A model generated the notes under the pieces. It was given only the letters and a program-made list of their open reading frames with translations. It was not told the origin of the DNA and did not search any database. A program made the translations under genes and the position numbers. DNA of 64,000 nt from Asterias rubens (taxonomy: Eukaryota > Echinodermata > Asteroidea > Forcipulatida > Asteriidae): positions 19,677,195-19,741,194 of the forward strand of contig NC_047068.1 of NCBI RefSeq assembly GCF_902459465.1, written 5' to 3'. This document shows positions 55,140-64,000 of the stretch, piece after piece (the first letter of the stretch is position 1; each line of letters opens with the position of its first letter).

Positions 55140-55640
55140 TTTTTAGGTACCTGTTTGAAGAGCAGAACATGGAGTATTTTCCGGTCACCTTCGGCAAAAA
55201 AAGCCATTTACAATTTCGTTCGTTTGTATTAAAAGCGATTTTGACTCCTTCAGTTGAAACCGTCATTCAGTTTCAATTTTTGAGGCATACGAATTTACAG
55301 CAAAATATTTTAAACTTTAAAAGATGTTCTTTTCAGTATAAACTTAGGCATTCAATTTTGTGAGGGTGGATTGATAAATTAAATAGTTATCTTTTTTTAA
55401 ATCACATGACGCCAAAGAATAATTTCTTAGGTGTGCAGGTTAAAAGGTGAAATTTAAGGGGCAATTTTGAAGATCTTTCAATTCGGCGTGAAATAGAATA
55501 ACTCGAGGTATATTGCCTAAAAATGACCAGTAAAATTTACATTTATGCATCAATGAGAATGGTGGAGCCATATTTATGTCATGAAATAATTAATGTACAT
55601 AGCATGACTAAAAATATTTGTTGAAGCTCAAATTATTGTC

Positions 55641-55646
55641 AATAAA
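55641..55646 (+). terminator. Possible B4GALT polyadenylation signal
   Basis: First AATAAA on the plus strand after the stop codon that I could find, followed by a T-rich and TG-containing stretch. It would imply a 1.6-kb 3' UTR that includes a MITE copy. Alternative non-canonical signals closer to the stop are possible. Confidence 0.3.
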
Positions 55647-55699
55647 AGTGTAACAAATATTTTTTTACCAAATACTTTCGTGTTCAGTTTGATTTGATC

Positions 55700-58600
55700 A
55701 GTTTGGAATAATATCTCAAAATAAGCATATCGGCGCACCACGGAGTAAATTTATTTTATAATTGGAGATGTCATGCACACAATCAATGTTTTTCTTGTTC
55801 TCTCTTGCATGGCCCGACTTCTGCAGAAAGTTGTTTGTTTATGTATTTAATTGACTCTGAATGAATTTTAAAAGATGATGATATTCAAAACGAAAAGCGT
55901 GAACAAATTGTGAGCGTTATGGCACGAACAACTAAATGCACAATCTCGTTACTCCGACGACCAATCAAGCTCAATTTTTGTTTATGCATATGTTGAGATA
56001 CACCGAGTGAGAAGACTGGTCTTTGACGTTTACCAATAGTGTCCATTGTCTTCAAGGATGGCGGTCGAAGACACTGCAATCCATGTGCGTGAGATAATGT
56101 CGAGATCATCCGACATTTACCACTCATTAATTTAATTACCACTTAAGCCGGCGGATTGTTTCGTACAATACCTAAAATTATTGCAATAAATTTCTCGAAT
56201 CTGAAAAAGCAGATCTAATTAATTGCCAGGTCAAATCGGAAAATCAAAACAATTGTTTTAATTATTTATTGCTGCCTACTTCAATTTATTTGTGTCCCTT
56301 TATGGGCTTCGCACCATTTATAGAGATACATCCTGCGTTTGCATTATAGCAGAATTTATAAAGATTGATCATTAGTGCGCGAATAGACGTCAGAACGACT
56401 GCTGACATAAATATGATTTATAGTTCAGACCTGATTATACATGGGCTAATTATTATTATTATTGACTTTACGGACTCCCCGTCAGTGTGTGTGTGCGTTG
56501 GTGCTTGCGTTATTGGATCGTCACTTCGGAGGCTCGATGCCCACTCTAGAGAGTGCATTGGACTCTAGAGAATAATGTACTATTATTCATTCAGATGAAT
56601 TGGTTTCAAGAAACACCTTCAAAACAAGGAGAACTGTCGATTACGGATGACGTGGTGACGCCTACAAATAACCCGCAGGGAATGGATTTCATCAAATTCA
56701 GTGATTGATTTGGTATATTACTCAGGATTGGTTAAGATGAAAAACTATAGTCACAAACAATAATCATGTTTTGTGTGGTCAACCGTATAATGAAACAACA
56801 AACATGTGGAAACAATAATTTTTGCTTAATCCGTTGTATGTGAGTCAGGAGAAATTAGTGACAAATATTGCACTTCAGCAACACATTGTTCTTATACTTC
56901 TGGTTGTAACAATTCAAATCACCCGGTTCCGGTAATCATTGTTCATTATAGGCTTTTAGGAGGCACGTGACCCCCTCATCACTAAGGCAACGGCAATTCG
57001 GGTATTCTATTCTACATACATTCCGATCAAAATGCACGTCTCTTATAATAGCACAGTTTTCGAATGACGTCACAAAAGCTAAATCTGCCACCATTATGAA
57101 CAATGTGAAAACTGCTTTCACATGCAAACACGCTGCAACTTTAAAAACAAATACCTACTCTACGTATTTTTATATATTTTGTTTGACGTAGAAACAAAAT
57201 GTTCGTTTTATTTTGTTTATACACATTGTACCATTAAATATCGAACTGAAGTATTGATCTGACCAAACGATTAAAATTATTGTGACATTTTCAAAATGCC
57301 ACATGTAATTCCTCTTAAAGCCGGGTATAAATCTTCTTTCATTAAATAGTTTGGGCCCTAAACATTAATGTATGGGAGACGTGATCATACCAAAGCCAAT
57401 ATCATCACTTATGCATGAGTTACGACGACGAAGAATATCAATTTACTTTTAAAAATGAAATACTACTTTTTGATTATAGGCTACGGGTATTTTTATTCAT
57501 TTATAAGAAAGTGGCCTCCGGGTTGCCAAAAACATATCAGCAGGAAAGCAGGCACGTAGCTTATTGCTTGAAATACAACATGTTCAATAATAATATACAA
57601 AACAACTTGCTTCTCACGTTTATGTCCAACTGTAATTGCAAAAAGGTGAGCAGTGTCACGATCTTAATGTAGGGCCGCAGATAACAGATAATGATGATAA
57701 AATTAAGAAAATGCAAATCCGGACATTTCCTTGCGATCCCACTGAATACCAAACCACCAAACAACACAATTTTGAGAGCGTTGTTACAAACCAAGCTCTA
57801 TAACATATAACGAATAATATATTGACAGGAAGACCGCCATCATAGGGCAGTTGGTAGAGCACCAGCACGTTAATCCGGAGGTCGTTGATTCAAATCCCGC
57901 TATAGTCTGTTTCTTTGGTCAACACCAAATTAATTGAATAACATGGATGGGTTTACAAAATGATGTTGATCTGCATTTAAAGCGCACAAAAAGTGAACAG
58001 TTGGTTACAGGATTATCTCTATTGCATTATTGGGTGCACTATACTTTATAATAGTTGATCCAGAACATTATTAAATCATAAATCATTTTGTTAATGAAGT
58101 TAGCTGAACGAGCCTATCATTGACATTGCGACGTTTATCACTCACCATCCCAAATGGGAATGTTAAAGGTTTACATTATACACAATACCATATGTAATTT
58201 GTTTCTAAGGAAGACCTATTCTACGGTATATCTCCCGAAATACAAGACGTCAAAGACAAAAACCCATGTTATAATTACGTCACTATTGAAACTTAGGTGC
58301 ATGGAGTAAAGTGAACCGAATAGTGATAAAATACATTTAATACACTCTTGGCATGAAGGGAAGAAAAATATGAGGCCGGCTCTGAAGGACATAGAAAAGG
58401 GAAATATAAAATGCTATTAAATGACAAAAACCCGCAGTCGACAGGACTGTTGTCAGCATATGCTGACAGATTAATAATAATTTTTAAATTGTCTTAAGCT
58501 TAATGGTACGAATGATGTACCTTTGCGTAATTATTCTACAAGTAAATGACCATAAAATCCTTGGTACAAATGCACTGGGAGCTGTTGTAAAAACGACCCT

Positions 58601-59200
58601 CTTTTAAAAGTCCACTTTCGTTCCGGTGAAAATCGAATTTATGCAACTTAGTTCATTTCAAGTTTGATCCGTTTGTTATATTATTCATAACTAACTGTTG
58701 TAAGTAGCGCACCTAATTAGCACCCTAAGGGGCTAGTTTTATAATGATGTTAAGATGTTTTATTGATTTCAATCTCCGTGAAAACTGTAACAAGATACAA
58801 AAATACAGAACAAAAATTTTATAATTATACCATCTTGGTAAAAACAAAGATGGAGATAGATTAGCAATGCCAATGGACAACATAAAATAAGCCTCACCGT
58901 TCACGCCTTTAGTCCAGCTGTACTGTTATTCCTATAAAACTTCCAGCATTCGCCCATGGTCACCTATGACTACTTTCATTCTATTTAAAGCCTAAACAAA
59001 ATGAAACCACAAATTAATTGTAGAATCAATGTTATGCAATGTAAAACAATGTGATGCACAGTAGTAAATAATCGTGACAGATCATGTACTCACAAAATCC
59101 CTACAAATATTCCCAATTTTCTGCGTAAACAGAAACGAACTAAATGCAAAAATATCCATGAGATATTAAGCATCAAAAAACAATAAAATCTTACCCATAA
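55700..59200. other. Intergenic interval downstream of B4GALT
   Basis: AT-rich, without a supported gene. It holds the tail of a MITE copy (55965-56055), a SINE-like segment (57836-57905) and short open frames with no protein-like character. The stretch at 56930-57120 contains small frames on both strands but no splice or motif support. Confidence 0.5.
57836..57905 (+). repeat. tRNA-derived SINE head or decayed tRNA
   Basis: GCAGTTGGTAGAGCACC matches an RNA polymerase III A box, and GTCGTTGATTCAAATCCCG a degenerate B box, at tRNA-like spacing. ACGTTAATCCGG resembles an anticodon arm. The T-stem and acceptor stem do not pair properly, so a functional tRNA is unlikely; a tRNA-derived SINE is the better reading. 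Confidence 0.6.
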
Positions 59201-59277
59201 AATCCAAAATGGGGCAACAAGTAGTCTCCAAACAATCTGCAAAAGATTGGAAGACGGTGTTTTACAACAATTCAAGC

Positions 59278-59768
59278 ATGGCGGCGAATCATGGGAAAAC
59301 TTCGCTAAGAGAGGGCGCTAATCAAAACCCTAAACTTGACCTTCAGTCAACTGACCGCTTAATAGTAGAAGGCACGCAAAGCCGCCAGTTGGAAAGGTTA
59401 ACCACGGGAATGGGCAAACATATCTTTGGGGATACTTCTAGCAACACAAATGCAACAGATACTTGTTGCCAGAAGCCATTTCTATTGCTTATTGCTGCTG
59501 GGGACAAAAAGTATTTTGTCTGCCTGGAAGAAGGGCGTAGAGTATTACGCTCTTCGGCCGCGGCACCATAGTGCCGTCAATGTTTCACGGGTTATACACT
59601 GTAAAAAGGGCGCTCAAATTGTCATGTCGACCATTATGTTCTAATGGATCTGATGAGGAATTGGAGCACATTCAACATTTACCAAGGCTAGAGGAGTCGG
59701 CTGATATTTTCGGAGGTTATTATCAAGATGATGAGTGGCTAACGAGCGGAAACATCTTCCTAGGTTGA
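59278..59768 (+). pseudogene. Unrecognised intronless coding unit with an apparent frameshift
   Basis: An ATG in a strong context (AAGCATGGCG) opens a 98-codon frame beginning MAANHGKTSLREG and containing FLLLIAAGDKKYFVCLEEGR, ending at TAG 59569-59571. A second frame, offset by two bases, opens just after a TAG at about 59540. It reads SITLFGRGTIVPSMFHGLY, then CSNGSDEELEHIQHLPRLEE, and ends DDEWLTSGNIFLG and stop at 59768. Together they look like one protein of about 165 residues split by an indel near 59,540. No splice pair joins them convincingly. It could be a pseudogene, an assembly or sequencing error in a real gene, or a first exon. I do not recognise the family. Confidence 0.4.
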
Positions 59769-61289
59769 CCTATTAATAAACACTTCTAAACCTAGAAGGA
59801 TAAAGAGGTTCTGAACTTTTCTCATACACAACTTTACCCTTTGCAGGATTGCAGTAAAGATTTCCATTTTTTTAAGAAATATATATTAGAACTAAATCTG
59901 CGGGGGGGGGGGGGGCAATTTTATAAGGGTGTCAAAAGGGTGTACTCGCATAATTATTTTGCACTACTTAGCCACGCCTAAATTTGATGAAGGTTAATTG
60001 TAATAACAGAAAAGTATTGCTTTTACAGGTCATACCACCACCAAAAATTACATTAAGTTTACATTGCAGTGTAACTGGTGCCCCATGAATTTGGGCCCTT
60101 ATGACGAGGGATTGGTCGTTACATTAAAAACAAAAGACACGTTTGTTCATAATTGATAGTCTAGCCCAGACCATGTCCAGACATGCGGAACGGTTTAATG
60201 ACACAATTTATGCGCCGCTTTCCGTATTGTGATAATAATTCTTCGCTTTAGCAATTAGCATGTGTGAACCAGCAGGCTTAAAACACGAATAGGAGGGGCC
60301 TATAAAATTGCTTAGTTTTCCCGCTCTGTCCGCGTCTTGTATGTCTATTATTACCCAACTAGACTTCGTTATCGACTGCAAGGTGCTTGGTCTCACAACT
60401 TGTCTCCACACTTTCACTTAATGTAGATTTAAAGGGAGGGTATCGTTTGGTTTGATAATCACTCTCAACATTAATGTCAATACATTGGTCAGACGCCCAC
60501 AGCAGCTTTCAGAGATATAAAGCAATGGAACTACTGTTGAGAAACGACTTCGAAGTATAAAATAACATGGACTATAGCATGATAAAACCCACACATTAAT
60601 TAATATTAAGTCCATTGTCACACCATGACGTAATAAAGAGAGGGAAGTGGATGTCTTGATCTAAACCGTTTCCACCCCCATTTCTCACACGGAATAAATT
60701 CAACTTTAATATTCGCTCATTACTTTTTCATCGGCTGTTCCAATGACTTTGACGCAACCTGGATGTAAGAAAAATTCAAGAATTCAATTGATGGGGCGAC
60801 GCTGATAACATTCAGTGCTCTGGCAGCAGAAATAACTATACCAAGAGCAACGCATCGCCTTTTGAGATATGACACAACACGTGACATTATTATTTACACT
60901 CGGGTCATCAGAGTTGACCCGGATTCGGCATCCCAGGGACCTTACCCATTGCTATAGGGCATAGGCTGACCCAGAAACTGGCTAATTTCTAACACACATT
61001 CCGGCTCATCTGACCCAGAAACGGAGTCAGTATGCATGGGCAATGGGGTTGATTTGCTCGTTTACTTACACCCAAACTGGGGTTGTTAGAATCAGAACCG
61101 GTTAATGGAAATAACGTCAGGATGTTCACTGAGCTCTTTGAAATGTTGTTGTGGAGAAAAACACACATGGTCCATTCTCAATTCCTCAAAAAGTCATGCC
61201 ATGCATGCTGCAAGCGGGAGTTTTTAAATTACATAAGAAACAGTGTGTTTGGTTTGTACAGCATGATAGAACATCCTGACCCGGGGATT

Positions 61290-61740
61290 TAAGGTGGATT
61301 TCACAAAGAGTTAAGACATAGTCTTATCTTGAGTTAAGACTATTCTCGTCGAGTTAGGACGAGTTACTCGTCCCAATTTAGGACTATAGCCTTAAATTTT
61401 AGAAAGAGTCCAAGGACTATATAGTCCTAAGTTAGGACTATCTTTGTAAAATCAAAACGGGGCCCGTGGGACTCGCCGGCCTCTGTGTCAAAAAATGACC
61501 CATGATGGGTCAAACTGACGCCGAATCCGAATTAAAATCTCAACTTTAACAATCATGTTGCGACTGAGTCAAGGGTGGATTTCACAAAGAGTTAAGACTG
61601 GTCTTATCTCGAGTTAGGACGAGTTACTTGTCCGAATTAGGTAACGAATTAGGACTAGCCAATATGTTTTTAATATCTCCAAGAACTAGTCTTAAGTTAG
61701 GACTAGTCCTACTCTTAACTCTTTGTGAAATAGACCCCTG
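61290..61740. repeat. Two neighbouring copies of a TTAGGACGAGTTACTCGTCC palindromic element
   Basis: Copy 1 (61290-61460) and copy 2 (61570-61735) both start GTGGATTTCACAAAGAGTTAAGAC. Each contains GAGTTAGGACGAGTTAC and then TAGGACTA strings; copy 2 closes with the inverse, ACTCTTTGTGAAAT. Other copies lie near 840-965 and 42355-42500. They are self-complementary and non-coding. Confidence 0.8.
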
Positions 61741-62104
61741 GTAAATTTTGACCCGGGAGTTGTTGAAGTGGTTGATGACAGTCAGTCTCCACAAAACAAA
61801 GCTAGGTACCGGCCTACGATACACATGAGAGCAAACCCAACGCGTGCTGAGTGAAAACAGGTTCAACTCACTATCGTGTTGCATATTATCGTGATTACTG
61901 ATTGCTCCACGCTGCTTTTCAGCTCGTAAGAAAACAGGCTATACGTTCCAGTTACAAAAAACGACACTTTCTGTGTGAACAGCCGATGAAATAATAAATA
62001 TATACCCCGATTGACGCGCCATTAAAAAAATAGGTTATATATAATGTTTTGATATTGGCTAGAATTTCACCATTACCTTCATCGGGCAGAATGTTCTTGA
62101 CCCT

Positions 62105-62264
62105 GGGCCCAGTTTCATAGAGCTGCTTAAGCACAAAAAATAGTTAAGCAGAAGCTTACCAGAATGTGGTTACCAGCCAAAATAATATTCTACGTGTACA
62201 ATCTGTGACTGCTATTAGCCGACATTTTTAAGCAGTGTTTTCTCAGCTCTATGAAACTGGCCCC
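62105..62264. repeat. Palindromic MITE-like element, GGGCCCAATTTCATAG family
   Basis: Starts GGGCCCAGTTTCATAGAGCT and ends AGCTCTATGAAACTGGCCCC. It is compact (160 bp), with an internal CTTAAGCA/AAGCAG pair, and is the rightmost copy in the window. Confidence 0.85.
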
Positions 62265-64000
62265 TTTTATACATGTATATCGTACGAGACACAGTAAAGT
62301 GCATTTTTTGTAAGTGTTGTTGAAACAGTTTCGCCAGATCGAGGAAAAAAGGGCAATAGCTACAGAGCTGAGTGCCATCATTTAAACACACAAAAACACA
62401 CATTCTGTGGATCAGAATGATCTATTTTTGTTTGATCTTCAGTTTGTCTGAACACACTGAATCCACTCTGAGTGGTACTGTTATGCACTTAGACCACACT
62501 AGATGTAGAAACCTTTCGTGTAGACCACCGGCATAAAAAATAATCGCCATTTTGTTTACCCGGTTCCAGCTGACCAAATGCAGCCGTAGTGTAGCTCGTT
62601 AACATGCATTTATATCGAAGCGAGACTAGGATGCCTAACTTGAACAGACAAGTGGGGACAAGTCTATGACCAATATCCTTAGATCTCACAATTCGTATGC
62701 TACAAAAGACGCAATCAAGTTGACTGAATTTGAGTTTTTTCGTTTTGCAACGATGTCTTTCTTCCGATTGTTCTAGATCTACTTTTAAGTACAACTTTTA
62801 AAATGTCATTTACTAAAGTTATACTTATTGTAACTGAAGATAACGATCATTTAAAAATCGTAAATAATATTAAGACATTATTGAACCAGAACTTAATTCG
62901 ATTCAATTTTAAATGCACATTTATTTCATTATACTTCATGAAAACTGATTTAATAATACTTAGCAAAAATAAATGAATTTAAGAAATAACCACAAATCCA
63001 GTTGTACAAAACATAAAAACTTTGAGTCAACTTCTGAAGGCCGGGGACACGGTGGTGAGATGTCCGACGTACAGATAAAACATAACATAAACAGGAACAA
63101 AACAGTCAAACACTGTAGTACGGATATATAATACAGAGGTCCAGGCATTTCGAGAAAAGGGGGTCAGCCTCGGATGACAAATTGCACTAGAAAGTGTCTC
63201 AGCTATGTTATGCTCATATGCTCATTGAGGAGGGTTCCACTTTAACATATGAAAACTCTTCAGGAATCCTGGTGGTCGAAGTTTTCATGGCGGCCAACTT
63301 TTCAAAATGGTCACCATTGAACATTCTACCACAGGATTCCTTAAGAGTTTTGATATGTTGTGGACGCCTCCAGGAGCGTATAAAACAGTTGAGACTTTCT
63401 GTTGCAATTTTGATGTCATATCAAATAATGCCTTGACTAAAGTGAAGATAGATAATGGTATCGCAATGTAAACGAGAACAATGGACTGATTAAATAATAA
63501 ATGGCAAAAAGAGAACATTAGCTGAGTAGTTTCTGTTGGCATGGTGAGAAAAAAACTGTCATGAACTGAGAGAGAAAAGCTCTAAAGTGCTTTTAAATAG
63601 ACCCAAAGATGATTGGGAATAGCATGACAATGTACTGCCTTCATTATTGGATTCTTATTAATTAACTAATTAACTGTCATTCAAAATTAATATTTGTTTC
63701 AGGCTACCTAACATGTTTTCTTCAGAAAGGTGTGAAATGATTCCTTCACAAACCACGCACACTTTAAACTAACTCAAGTCTCAGATGCGCGTATATTATA
63801 TAGATATGAACGAAATACATTTTTCTGTGATGATTTACGCAAGAAGCCAATAAAATTCATTCATGACTTGACTTGCACAAAATGTTTTGATAAGACTCGA
63901 GGTCTCATGAGCAGAACAAACAAAGGATCCTGAATTCAATTTTCAGTTCTATGGTCAATTTACACGCAAAGCGATACCAGTAATTATTTGTTTCTTTGCA

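Larger units (their letters stand above)
59769..64000. other. Right-hand interval without a recognised gene
   Basis: Contains a G run (59900-59914), elements built on GACCCGGATTC and GTTAGGACGAGT wording (60895-61740), a GGGCCCAGTTTCATAG palindrome (62105-62264), and AT-rich sequence. Minus-strand frames of 60-100 codons (for example 62489-62794) and the plus-strand frame 63194-63436 show no motifs or splice context. Nothing is called as coding here. Confidence 0.5.

Noticed and set aside
57836..57905. Functional tRNA gene
   Set aside because: A and B box-like sequences are present, but T-arm and acceptor stems do not pair and the anticodon arm is degenerate; a SINE head is more likely.
62489..63542. 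Minus- and plus-strand frames of 80-101 codons near the right edge
   Set aside because: No motif, no convincing splice sites, and base composition like the surrounding non-coding DNA.

Overview
This is a eukaryotic, intron-rich, AT-rich window dense in short repeats. The three recognisable genes are split into small exons with GT-AG introns, and there are no prokaryotic operons. The marine invertebrate deuterostome character (most likely an echinoderm, probably a sea star) is an inference. It rests on abundant TACATGTA-type strings, many copies of palindromic non-autonomous elements of a kind common in echinoderm genomes, and the style of the proteins. No species can be named from the sequence alone.

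Layout. (1) About 1-23,280, minus strand: the 5' two thirds of a Rab GTPase gene of the RAB26/RAB37 group, closest to RAB26. Four coding exons (23,279-23,208; 17,128-17,018; 14,535-14,494; 4,176-4,057) join in phase to give residues 1-115; the C-terminal exons lie beyond position 1. The large introns hold foldback elements, MITE-like repeats, a nested insertion and a 460-bp tandem duplication. (2) 23,300-28,800: a repeat-rich interval with a 51-bp minisatellite (about 24,600-25,190) that creates long but spurious ORFs on both strands. (3) About 27,730-38,150, minus strand: an arrestin-domain (ARRDC/alpha-arrestin-like) gene. Ten well supported coding exons join in phase (359 codons), with a tentative tiny last exon at 27,757-27,729 and a tentative 5' exon near 39,800.

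(4) 41,879-54,040, plus strand: a complete beta-1,4-galactosyltransferase family gene (Golgi type II membrane enzyme). It has two alternative first exons (1a at 41,879-42,155 and 1b at 44,382-44,556). Each encodes a cytoplasmic tail plus signal anchor, and each ends in phase 1 so that it can splice to the same exon 2. The joined products are 481 and 447 residues. Intron 6 carries two tandem arrays. One is a 61-bp minisatellite whose unit is a copy of the exon 7 splice acceptor plus the first 30-odd bases of exon 7, so the true acceptor is preceded by a ladder of near-identical decoys. (5) 54,041-64,000: no recognised gene. There is a cluster of ORFs at 59,278-59,768 that looks like one intronless coding unit broken by a frameshift, plus tRNA-SINE-like and palindromic repeats.

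The genes do not form a pathway. RAB26-type GTPases act in regulated secretion and vesicle-autophagy traffic, arrestin-domain proteins in cargo sorting and ubiquitin-ligase recruitment, and B4GALT in Golgi glycan synthesis, so all three concern membrane traffic only in a loose sense. The most unusual observations are the duplicated-acceptor minisatellite and the paired alternative signal-anchor exons of the galactosyltransferase gene.
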